Shown here in pieces: positions 55,232 through 62,858 of a stretch of DNA of 64,000 nt. The stretch spans positions 1 to 64,000 of the forward strand of contig JAYONB010000005.1 of assembly GCA_038121105.1 (NCBI GenBank), given 5' to 3'. This DNA comes from CALJDF01 sp038121105 (GTDB lineage Bacteria > Pseudomonadota > Alphaproteobacteria > SHVP01). The number at the start of each line of letters is the position of its first letter. Position 1 is the first letter of the stretch. The notes under the pieces are model-generated. The model was given only the letters and a program-made list of their open reading frames with translations, made no database searches and was not told where the DNA came from. The position numbers and the translations under genes are program-made.

Positions 55232-55328
55232 ATCGTCCTCCTGTTGAATGCGGGCGGACCATAGCAAAGCGCCGCTGGCTTGGCACTCGCCGCCCACCGC
55301 GCGTAGAGTCGGGCAAAGGAACATCATC

Positions 55329-56492
55329 ATGCCGCAGCAATACCAGCATCCATTGCTTCCCCAAGCGACGCACGACGAAGATGCGTTGCAGTCCTTCGTC
55401 ATCAGCATGCGCGGCCATATTTCGGCCAACCTCACGCCGGGCATCCGCACCGCGTTCGAGCACGACGTCGCCCCGGCCTATCGAAAGGCCCATGGCCGCG
55501 CGCCGGCGAACCGCCACGAGGTACGCCGCGCCATGCTGCGCCACCCGTTCCATCAGTCCTGGAGTTCCATCATCCGCACGACCCAGGAACTGATTTGGGA
55601 TTCGCCCGGTCATTCCGCGCTGCGCCAGATCGATCACATCAACGCCGCCGCCAAACCGCGCGACAAGACGTTGGGCACGCTTACCCTCGATCCCACCGTG
55701 ACCATCCCGCCCTATCTCTCGGCGGTCGACATTCATTGCATGCCGGGCAATTTCCACCAGGAAGTGTCCGACGACGACGATGTCTATGCCGCCGCCGTCT
55801 ACGACCGCGGCGCCTACATCTACATCATGGGCGGCATGGGGCCCTTGGGCGATGCTTTGGGCCAAATGATGGTCGGCTACGTGCAAGACAACTTCGAGAA
55901 CTTCGCACCCAAACGCATTCTCGACATGGGTTGCGGTATCGGGAGCGGGTTGCTGCCCTTCGTCGATGCTTTTCCGGATGCCGAGATTCACGGCATCGAT
56001 GTCGCCGCGCCGATGCTGCGCTACGGCCATGCCCGGGCCGAGGCCTTGGGCCGCAAGGTCCATTTTTCGCAACAGGACGCCGAGCGCACCAATTTCCCGG
56101 ACGCCTCCTTCGATCTCGTGATGACCCACATCGTCGTCCACGAAACCTCGCAAAAGGCGCTGCGCAACATCCTTAAGGAATGCCGCCGCCTTCTAAGGCC
56201 CGGCGGCGTCACGGTGCATTGCGAAACCCCGATGTACGACGATCGCCTGTCGCCCTTCGATCAGGCGCAAACCGATTGGGATACTTATTTCAACAACGAA
56301 CCTTTCGTCGGGCCGATGCACGGCCTCGATGCCGATGCGCTGATGCGCGAAGCCGGCTTTGCCGACGACGAAATCGCCAACGGCGATCTCCCGCTCTACG
56401 TGCCGGGGGTCGATGATGGCGAGGGCGGGGACGACTACCGCCACCGCATCGGGGGCTATCTCAGCATCCTCGGCGCGCGGCGCCGGACCTAG
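55329..56492 (+). CDS. Class I SAM-dependent methyltransferase
   Basis: This 387-residue protein has about 190 residues of N-terminal extension before the SAM loop ILDMGCGIGSG (197-207), then the standard methyltransferase fold to the end (DLVMTHIVVHE is the motif-II region). The N-terminal part is unusual and could bind the substrate or a partner protein. AAAGGA precedes ATG 55329. The small superinfection-immunity gene starts 3 bases after the stop. Confidence 0.85.
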   Translation: MPQQYQHPLLPQATHDEDALQSFVISMRGHISANLTPGIRTAFEHDVAPAYRKAHGRAPANRHEVRRAMLRHPFHQSWSSIIRTTQELIWDSPGHSALRQIDHINAAAKPRDKTLGTLTLDPTVTIPPYLSAVDIHCMPGNFHQEVSDDDDVYAAAVYDRGAYIYIMGGMGPLGDALGQMMVGYVQDNFENFAPKRILDMGCGIGSGLLPFVDAFPDAEIHGIDVAAPMLRYGHARAEALGRKVHFSQQDAERTNFPDASFDLVMTHIVVHETSQKALRNILKECRRLLRPGGVTVHCETPMYDDRLSPFDQAQTDWDTYFNNEPFVGPMHGLDADALMREAGFADDEIANGDLPLYVPGVDDGEGGDDYRHRIGGYLSILGARRRT

Positions 56493-56495
56493 CCG

Positions 56496-56705
56496 ATGAC
56501 CGTTTGGCAGCTCCTGTCGATGCTGGTCGGCTTCGCCATTCTCGGGCCGGTCGTCATGTTGCCGACCCTCATCGCGATTTCGCGCAAGCATCCCAAGATG
56601 CTTTTGATCGCGCTGTTCAACGGTATGTTCGCCTGGACGGTGCTGGGCTGGGTCGCCCTGCTGATCTGGGCCAACGTCCCGGCCAAAAAACCCGTTCCCG
56701 CCTAA
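56496..56705 (+). CDS. Superinfection immunity-like small membrane protein
   Basis: This 69-residue protein matches the T4 Imm-like (superinfection immunity) family: a first helix, LPTLIAISRKHPK loop, then ALFNGMFAWTVLGWVALLIWA. In phage T4 Imm blocks DNA entry of related phages; chromosomal copies have unknown roles. It lies 3 bases after the methyltransferase stop and 4 bases overlap the convergent esterase gene. Confidence 0.8.
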   Translation: MTVWQLLSMLVGFAILGPVVMLPTLIAISRKHPKMLLIALFNGMFAWTVLGWVALLIWANVPAKKPVPA

Positions 56706-57853
56706 AGCGCGGCGAACGCCGCATCGACCAATCGCCGCCCGCGCGGCCCCAGTCCGGGACCCCAATACATCAGGTTCGGCAGGTAAGAAAACGCAAGGCC
56801 GGTGACCGGATCGGCAAACCCGATCCGGCCGCCCGCACCGGGATGACCGAAGGCTTGCGCATTGGGCCCCATCGGCGCGCCCGGCGGGTCGTTGAGCAAG
56901 AACCCGTTCGCATACTTGTTGTGTTGGCCGAAGATCGCATCGACGCTCTCGCCGCTAAACGTGATCGCCCGATCGCGCGTTTCTTGCTTCATCAGTCGCG
57001 TTCCGCCCAGGCGCCCGCCCGCGCCGAGGCAGGCGAAGAACTTGGCGATGCCGCGCGCCGTGCCGTGGCCGCTCCCGGCGCCGATTTCCGATTTGCGCCA
57101 GACCTCGAGGTTGAACCGGTCGTTGCCTTCGGCCAACCCGCGCATGTTTTTCGTCAGCGCCTCCATGTCGGCCGGCATCGGGATGTCCGCACCTTCCGGC
57201 GGCGCTTCGGGCACGATCTCGGCGCAACGCGCGATCTCGTCGTCGCGCAAGGCAAACGCGAAGTCGATGCCCAACGGCCTGGCGATCTCTTCGCGCATGA
57301 ACGGCCCGATGGTCCGCCCGTCGATGCGCCGGATCACCTCGCCCAGCAGATAGCCGTAGGTCAGGTTGAGATAGGTCGGTTGCGCGTCGAACGGCGGGTG
57401 CCGCGCGCTTTCGGCCAGCGCCGTCGTCATCGTCTCCCAATCGTAGATATCGCCCGGCTTCAAGTCGGCATCGACATAGGCCAGCGCGGCGCGATGCTGA
57501 AAGATATCGCGCACCGTTACGTCTTCTTTTCCGTTTTGGGCAAACTCGGGCCAGTAATGCGCCACCGGCTTGTCGATCTCCAACAGCCCGCGGTCGATCA
57601 GCATATGGCCCATCACCGACACGAACGCCTTTGAGACAGAGAAACTCGCGCACAGGGTATCTTTCGCCCAACGCTTGGTGCGCGCCGCATCGCGGAAGCC
57701 GCCCCACATGTCCACCACCGGCTCGCCGTCGAGATAGACCGCGACGCTCGCGCCCAGTTCGTCGTGCTCCGCGAAATTCTCCATGAAGGCGTCTTTGACG
57801 CCGGCAAAGCGCGCATCGCACGTGCCTTCGATTTTCGGTCCTGGCGTATTCAT
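56702..57853 (-). CDS. Serine hydrolase, beta-lactamase class C/EstB-like
   Basis: This 383-residue protein has the SxxK motif SVSK (Ser72, Lys75), VAHYWPEF as the likely second motif and GHPGAGGR near the third. There is no signal peptide, so it is likely a cytoplasmic esterase or lactonase, not a secreted beta-lactamase. The substrate is unknown. Confidence 0.9.
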   Translation of the reverse strand: MNTPGPKIEGTCDARFAGVKDAFMENFAEHDELGASVAVYLDGEPVVDMWGGFRDAARTKRWAKDTLCASFSVSKAFVSVMGHMLIDRGLLEIDKPVAHYWPEFAQNGKEDVTVRDIFQHRAALAYVDADLKPGDIYDWETMTTALAESARHPPFDAQPTYLNLTYGYLLGEVIRRIDGRTIGPFMREEIARPLGIDFAFALRDDEIARCAEIVPEAPPEGADIPMPADMEALTKNMRGLAEGNDRFNLEVWRKSEIGAGSGHGTARGIAKFFACLGAGGRLGGTRLMKQETRDRAITFSGESVDAIFGQHNKYANGFLLNDPPGAPMGPNAQAFGHPGAGGRIGFADPVTGLAFSYLPNLMYWGPGLGPRGRRLVDAAFAAL

Positions 57854-57917
57854 CGCTTCCCTCGCTGTCCCTGGCGGATGATGATGGCCCCCCGGCCATC
57901 ACGCAACCGGAGGGGCC

Positions 57918-58328
57918 ATGGCGCTCGGCGCGCTCAGTCATATCGCGTTCACCGTCAGCGACCTGGATCGCTCGGCGGCGTTTTACGACCTCGTGCTCGG
58001 GTTCATGGGCTACACCCGTTGGCCCGCCGTGGCCGGTCAGGCCAAATGGAAAAAGCCTGGCGTCGGCATCGTCCTGATCTACGCCGCGTCGACCGATCGG
58101 GCCCATGACCGCACCGCCCCGGGCCTACACCACTATTCGTTCGAAGCCGACACCCGCGCCGAGGTCGACGCGCTGCACGCGCTCTTGGTGGCCAACGACG
58201 TCACGATTCTCGATGCCCCGGCGGACTATGCCTATACCAAGGGCTATTATGCGGTGTTCTTTGCCGACCCCGACGGGCTCAAACTAGAATTGTGTTTTGC
58301 CCCGCACGCCTATACGCCCACCCCCTGA
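57918..58328 (+). CDS. VOC family protein (glyoxalase/bleomycin resistance-like)
   Basis: This 136-residue protein has paired beta-alpha-beta-beta-beta modules of the vicinal-oxygen-chelate fold, with likely metal ligands in LSHIAFTVSD (His near residue 7), GLHHYSF and the C-terminal LKLELCF. It may be a glyoxalase, dioxygenase or binding protein. It lies 15 bases upstream of the aminotransferase gene and probably shares a transcript. Confidence 0.9.
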   Translation: MALGALSHIAFTVSDLDRSAAFYDLVLGFMGYTRWPAVAGQAKWKKPGVGIVLIYAASTDRAHDRTAPGLHHYSFEADTRAEVDALHALLVANDVTILDAPADYAYTKGYYAVFFADPDGLKLELCFAPHAYTPTP

Positions 58329-58343
58329 TCTGAGGAGACCGCG

Positions 58344-59747
58344 ATGAGCGACGCTGCCTTGCCCTACACCAAACCCAATATCGATTGGGCCGAGATCGAG
58401 CGTTGGGACCGCGCCTACTACCTGCACAACGTCGCCGCCCAAGAAGAATACGTGTTTGCCGGCATCGAAGGGGCCGACGGCAACTACCTCTACACCGCAA
58501 ACGGCGACAAGCTCCTGGATTTCCAAAGCCAATTGGTGTCCGACAACATGGGCCACCGCCATCCGCGCGTGCATGCCGAGATCAACCGCGCGATGGAACG
58601 CTTCGGCCATGTGTTCTTCGGCTTCGGCACCGACTACCGCGCCCGCGCCGCCAAGCTCGTGATCGACGACATCCTGGGCGCCGACGACTGGGCCGGCCGC
58701 CTGCGCATTTTATCCAGCGGCACCGAAGCCGTGGAAAACGCCATGACCATGGCGCGGCTCTACACCAACAAACCGATCGTGCTCACCCAAGAACGCTCCT
58801 ACCACGGGCTGGTGCCCGGCGCGACGCAGGTGCCGGGCTACCGCGGCAACCTCTCGACCGGCCCCAACACCGGCGACAACCGCGACGTGCCGGGCTTTCC
58901 GGGGTCCGGTATCGTCGCCGTGCCGACCCCCGAACACAGCGACTGGCAGGGCGAAGGACGCTTGCCCTCGCTCGAACAGACCGAGGAAATCATCCGCAGC
59001 GTAGGCGCCGGCAAGATCGCCGCGATCATCACCGAAACCATGTTCGGTGGCGCCAGCTTTATGCCGCACCACAGCTACCTCAAAGGCCTGCACGATCTGT
59101 GTCGCAAGCACGGCATCTTGTGGATTCTCGACGATGTGCTGTGCGGCTTCGGCCGCCTCGGCGAATGGTTCTCCTACCAAATCGAACCCGGCATATCGCC
59201 CGACCTGATGGCGCTCGGCAAAGGCATCAACGGCTGTGCGCTGCCGGTCGGTGCGGTGGTCGCCTCGAAAGACATCGCCGAGTTCTTTGATCGCGCCCGG
59301 TGGTGGAGCGGGTCCACCCACGACGGTCATCCCTTGGTCTGCGCCTCCATCGTCGGCAACCTCGAAGCGATGATCGAAGACGACATGATCGAAAAAGGCC
59401 GTGCGCGCGGCGCGCAACTCAAAGATCGGCTCGAGGCTCTAAAGGACAAGCATCCCAGCATCGGGCGCATTTCGGGCCGCGGGATCTACTTTACGATCGA
59501 CTTGGTCGATCCGAACGGCGATCCGATCATCGCCGAAGACCGCGATACCTTGTTCGAAGGCGACCTCTCGCAAAACCCCAACAACATCTTCGCCGCGGCG
59601 TGCGGCGCGCGCGGCTTGTTCGCGGGCGGTTTCATGCCCAACACGGTCAAGGCGGCCCCGCCGCTCACCATCACCGAAGAAGAAGTCGACTTCGCAACCG
59701 GGGTAATGGACGAAGCCTTCAGCGCGGTGGAGAAGGTGCACCACTAG
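58344..59747 (+). CDS. Class III aminotransferase (PLP-dependent)
   Basis: This 467-residue fold-type I enzyme has SSGTEAVENAM, the ILDDVLCGFGR block with the PLP-binding Asp, and ALGKGINGC with the Schiff-base Lys. Class III includes omega-amino acid and 4-aminobutyrate aminotransferases, so an amino donor at a terminal carbon is likely. The natural substrate is unknown. It follows the VOC gene. Its 3' end overlaps the divergent-strand transporter gene by 29 bases. Confidence 0.92.
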   Translation: MSDAALPYTKPNIDWAEIERWDRAYYLHNVAAQEEYVFAGIEGADGNYLYTANGDKLLDFQSQLVSDNMGHRHPRVHAEINRAMERFGHVFFGFGTDYRARAAKLVIDDILGADDWAGRLRILSSGTEAVENAMTMARLYTNKPIVLTQERSYHGLVPGATQVPGYRGNLSTGPNTGDNRDVPGFPGSGIVAVPTPEHSDWQGEGRLPSLEQTEEIIRSVGAGKIAAIITETMFGGASFMPHHSYLKGLHDLCRKHGILWILDDVLCGFGRLGEWFSYQIEPGISPDLMALGKGINGCALPVGAVVASKDIAEFFDRARWWSGSTHDGHPLVCASIVGNLEAMIEDDMIEKGRARGAQLKDRLEALKDKHPSIGRISGRGIYFTIDLVDPNGDPIIAEDRDTLFEGDLSQNPNNIFAAACGARGLFAGGFMPNTVKAAPPLTITEEEVDFATGVMDEAFSAVEKVHH

Positions 59748-60696
59748 GTCTGCGCAGCTTGCGGATCAGCGGCTTGAGCATTTGCGGCGTGAGGTAGATC
59801 GGAAACTGCGCCAGCGCGAAATAGATCCACGTCAGGTCGGGCAAGACCCCGCCGGTCGCGCCCAGCATCAGGCCCATGTTGCGTTGCGACACCATGAACC
59901 CCAGCGACAGCGCGCTATCGCGTCCGGCCCACCAAAAGCTGACGGCCGTCGCGGTGAACATCACGAAGAAAATCACGAACGACAGCGCGGTCAGGCCGAT
60001 CATCAGCCACGGGGCCGCCAAGAACCCCGTGGTCACGTTCTCCATGATCGCCGCCGAAAACACATACAGCAGGATGATGTTGACCCCATCGATCTCGGCA
60101 CTGCGACCGACGATCCGCGCATAGCCCGCAACGCGTCGGATGATCGTTGCGGCCACGGCGGCCCCGCCCAGCAACGCGGCGAGCTGCCCACCCAGCACCA
60201 ATGGCGCCAACGACATCTCGGGCCCGAAGTAGATCAACGCAAACAGCGCCGCGGTGAATGGCACCGAAATCGTCGTCACCACCAGCGTTACCAGAATCAG
60301 CGTCGCATCAAGCCCGACCAGCGCCGCAAACGCCGGCGCCGAAATCAACGGCGAGGCCATCGATTGCAGCATGATCGCCAGAAACAAATCCGGTGTGCTG
60401 GCATCGACGCCCGCGATCAGCATCACGGCACCGAACACGCCCGGCACCACCAGCATCGACCAGCCCGACGCCAGCAACACCAACCGCGGTTGGCGCAACC
60501 GCTGGCGCACTTGGTTGAGGTCGACCCGCATGAACGCGATGGTCAGCAACGCAAAGATCGAAAACGTCAGAAACGGCCGCAAGATCTCGCCCATCCACGG
60601 CACCGCGATCGCAATGAAGATCACCGCCGCCACGGCGCGTGTTCCTTGGCGACCCAGCCAGGACAGTACCGACGCCACCGCGCGAAGAAGGATCAT
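59719..60696 (-). CDS. Bile acid:sodium symporter family-like membrane protein
   Basis: This 325-residue protein has nine or ten membrane helices in the SBF fold (ASBT/ArsB-related), with SMASPLISAPAFAALVGLD near the middle and SQRNMGLMLGAT in the second half, the two crossing-point helices. It may import an organic acid or other anion with sodium. It is downstream of the BRCT-HTH-TPR gene, 43 bases away on the same strand, with a possible terminator between. Confidence 0.8.
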   Translation of the reverse strand: MILLRAVASVLSWLGRQGTRAVAAVIFIAIAVPWMGEILRPFLTFSIFALLTIAFMRVDLNQVRQRLRQPRLVLLASGWSMLVVPGVFGAVMLIAGVDASTPDLFLAIMLQSMASPLISAPAFAALVGLDATLILVTLVVTTISVPFTAALFALIYFGPEMSLAPLVLGGQLAALLGGAAVAATIIRRVAGYARIVGRSAEIDGVNIILLYVFSAAIMENVTTGFLAAPWLMIGLTALSFVIFFVMFTATAVSFWWAGRDSALSLGFMVSQRNMGLMLGATGGVLPDLTWIYFALAQFPIYLTPQMLKPLIRKLRRPSGAPSPPR

Positions 60697-60713
60697 TCAG
60701 AGGTCCACAGGAG

Positions 60714-60729
60714 GCCCGGCACGCCGGGC
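60714..60729. terminator. Possible hairpin between the TPR gene and the SBF-like gene
   Basis: GCCCGG-CACG-CCGGGC forms a compact 6-bp stem after the TPR gene stop (minus strand). No U-run follows, so termination is not certain. Confidence 0.35.
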
Positions 60730-60739
60730 GGGATGGTCG

Positions 60740-61846
60740 TCAGCCGCCGGCCGCCGTCATTTGGCGGCACAGCATGAGGGTCTGCCGCGCGATCTTGCTC
60801 CATTCGCTGGCGTCGTCCAACGTCAGATAGCGCTCGTACCCGGCCAGCGCCTCGGCATAATCCGAATCGCGGAAATGCAATTGCGCCAGATTGAAGATCG
60901 CATCGGCGTAGTTCTTGTCTTTCTTCACCGCGCGCGCCAGCGTCTCCTTGGCCTCGTCGCGTTTGTCTTCTTTATCCAGCACGTCGCCCAGGTTGTAGAG
61001 CGCCTCGACGTAGTGCGGATCGCTCGACAGCGCATGCTGGAAGAAGAACCTGGCCTCGCGCAGCTTGCCCTGCTCGCGTTGCACGTTGCCCAGATTGAAC
61101 GCGATCACTGCATCGTTGCGATCCAGGTCGAGGCAGCGCAGGTACAGGGATTCGGCCGCCGCATAGTCGCCGTCCTCTTCGGCGATCTCGGCCGCTTCGA
61201 ACAATTCGTCGACCGAGGGGTTGGACGCGGCCCCCGGCATCGGCAATTGCATCTGCCCGTCAAAATCGGCGTGCCGGTCGCCGATCTGCATCACGATCCC
61301 GTCGGCCGCCGAATGCGTCAGCTTGACCTGGCTTAGGCCCTTGTCCGGGTCGTGCCGCTTCATCGCGAACACGCTGGCGATGATGTCGGGCAGGCCCGCC
61401 CCTTCGTCTTGCAACCGGGCGATCTCGCGCGCGGCCACCAAATCGCGAAAGCCCGCGGTGCCATCGTCGGTTTCAATGACGTCGAACAGCATCAACATGG
61501 CGATCGTTTCTGCGCTCAGCCCGGTTTGCCGCGCCATCATGTCCGGCGTGATCGAACGCTCGATTGCGGGCAGGGCCGGGCCCTTGCCCAGAGCGCGCAA
61601 AAAAGCGTTCTCGCTGATGCACTCGGCGCCGACGCTGCGCGCCTGCTCCAGCCGGGCGTCCAGCACCCCGCTATCCATCAAGGTATAGCCGCCATGGCCG
61701 ACCACGGCGAGGCGCGTCCGGCGGGTCACCCCGCGACTCACCCGACCGCCTTTGGCCGCCACGGCTTGCGCGGCGGCACGTTGGGTCATGGCACCCAGCC
61801 GCCCGATCAGGGTGATGGTTTTGCGGTTGAAGCCGGTCACCGACAC
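60740..61846 (-). CDS. BRCT-HTH-TPR fusion protein, putative end-joining accessory factor
   Basis: This 368-residue protein has three regions. Residues about 4-86 read as a BRCT domain, with the RKTITLIGRLGAMTQ start like the ligase-type BRCT and a C-terminal LEQARSVGAECISENAFLRAL. Residues about 99-162 resemble a MerR-type helix-turn-helix (ITPDMMARQTGLSAETI, then FRDLVAAREIARL). Residues about 212-345 hold tetratricopeptide repeats (for example AFNLGNVQREQGK and ALYNLGDVLDKED). BRCT domains bind phosphopeptides or DNA breaks, and TPRs dock proteins. It lies 56 bases downstream of ku on the same strand, so it is likely part of the NHEJ operon. Its start is a GTG at 61846. The accessory role is inference. 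Confidence 0.8.
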   Translation of the reverse strand: MSVTGFNRKTITLIGRLGAMTQRAAAQAVAAKGGRVSRGVTRRTRLAVVGHGGYTLMDSGVLDARLEQARSVGAECISENAFLRALGKGPALPAIERSITPDMMARQTGLSAETIAMLMLFDVIETDDGTAGFRDLVAAREIARLQDEGAGLPDIIASVFAMKRHDPDKGLSQVKLTHSAADGIVMQIGDRHADFDGQMQLPMPGAASNPSVDELFEAAEIAEEDGDYAAAESLYLRCLDLDRNDAVIAFNLGNVQREQGKLREARFFFQHALSSDPHYVEALYNLGDVLDKEDKRDEAKETLARAVKKDKNYADAIFNLAQLHFRDSDYAEALAGYERYLTLDDASEWSKIARQTLMLCRQMTAAGG

Positions 61847-61902
61847 TCGCTCGTTCGCCTACGTTGCGCCGGCCCAGACCGGTGCTGGCATTGTGCCGTC
61901 AC

Positions 61903-62793
61903 CTAGCCCGCGGCGCCAGCGGCCTTCTTGCGTTTGGCCTTGGGGGCCGCCTTGGCTTTGGTCTTGCCGGCGGTCTTGGCTTTCTTGCGCGACTGGCTTT
62001 TGGCGGGCGGCTTTTTGGTTTCGCCCTCGTCGATCGACCGCTTCAGCGCATCCATCAGGTTGATGACCTGGCCGCGTTCGGGCGCTTTGGCGATCACCGG
62101 CGTCGTGCCTTTGACCTTGGCTTTGACGACTTCGGTCAGGGCTTCTTGGTAGTAGTCGACGAATTCCGAAGTATCGAACGCGCCCTCGAATTGCTCGATC
62201 AATTGGTTGGCGAGCTTCACCGCCGTCGCATCGAGTTTGCCGTTGCCGATCTCGGCAAAGTACTCGGTGTGCTGCCGCACCTCGGCCTCGGTCCGTACCG
62301 TGTTGAGCACGAATCCGTTTTCGCGCGGGATCAATAACACCAATCGCTCGCGGCCCGACATCACGACGCGCGCCAGGGCCGCCTTGTCGCGTTCCTTCAT
62401 CGCCTCTTGCAGGACGCGATAGGTTTCGTCGGCGACGGGTCCGTCGGGCGCGATGTAATAGGGCGAATCGAGATACATCGTATCCACGGTGTCGAGGTCG
62501 ATGAACTTCTCGATACTGATGGTCTTGGTCGATTCGATCTGGATCTGATCGAGGTCTTCGTCCTCGATCACGACATAGCTGTCTTTTTCGAACTCGTAGC
62601 CTTTCACCAGGTCGGCGCGCTCCACCGCGCCCAGTTCCGGGTCGTGCGGTTTCATCTGCACGCGGTTATGCGTGTCCTTGTGCAGCATGTTGAAGCGAAT
62701 GCGGTGGGTGTCGCTGGTCGCGTTGTACATCCGCACCGGACACGAAACGAGCGAGAGTTTGAGATAGCCTTTCCACGTCGCGCGAGGCGCCAT
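61903..62793 (-). CDS. ku: Ku homodimer subunit of bacterial NHEJ
   Basis: This 296-residue protein has the Ku core start RATWKGYLKLSLVSCPV and the conserved LIPRENGFVLNT block. The C-terminus is a long lysine- and alanine-rich tail (from about 255), common in alphaproteobacterial Ku proteins and thought to help DNA binding. Ku encircles DNA ends and recruits LigD. GGAGG precedes ATG 62793 at ideal spacing. An in-frame TTG just upstream is less likely. A small hairpin lies before the ribosome site. Confidence 0.96.
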   Translation of the reverse strand: MAPRATWKGYLKLSLVSCPVRMYNATSDTHRIRFNMLHKDTHNRVQMKPHDPELGAVERADLVKGYEFEKDSYVVIEDEDLDQIQIESTKTISIEKFIDLDTVDTMYLDSPYYIAPDGPVADETYRVLQEAMKERDKAALARVVMSGRERLVLLIPRENGFVLNTVRTEAEVRQHTEYFAEIGNGKLDATAVKLANQLIEQFEGAFDTSEFVDYYQEALTEVVKAKVKGTTPVIAKAPERGQVINLMDALKRSIDEGETKKPPAKSQSRKKAKTAGKTKAKAAPKAKRKKAAGAAG

Positions 62794-62805
62794 GACCAAC
62801 CTCCG

Positions 62806-62818
62806 AGCCCCGAGGGCT
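62806..62818 (-). promoter_or_regulatory. Small hairpin before the ku ribosome site
   Basis: AGCCC-CGA-GGGCT is a 5-bp stem in the 65-base gap between ligD and ku, just upstream of the ku GGAGG. It may affect ku translation or mRNA stability; evidence is weak. Confidence 0.25.
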
Positions 62819-62858
62819 TTAGGAAACCTTCAACCAATACTTCTACATGACTTTGTAC

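Noticed and set aside
56496..56705. A prophage remnant around the superinfection-immunity gene
   Set aside because: No integrase, portal, terminase, tail or lysis gene lies nearby and base composition matches the neighbours.
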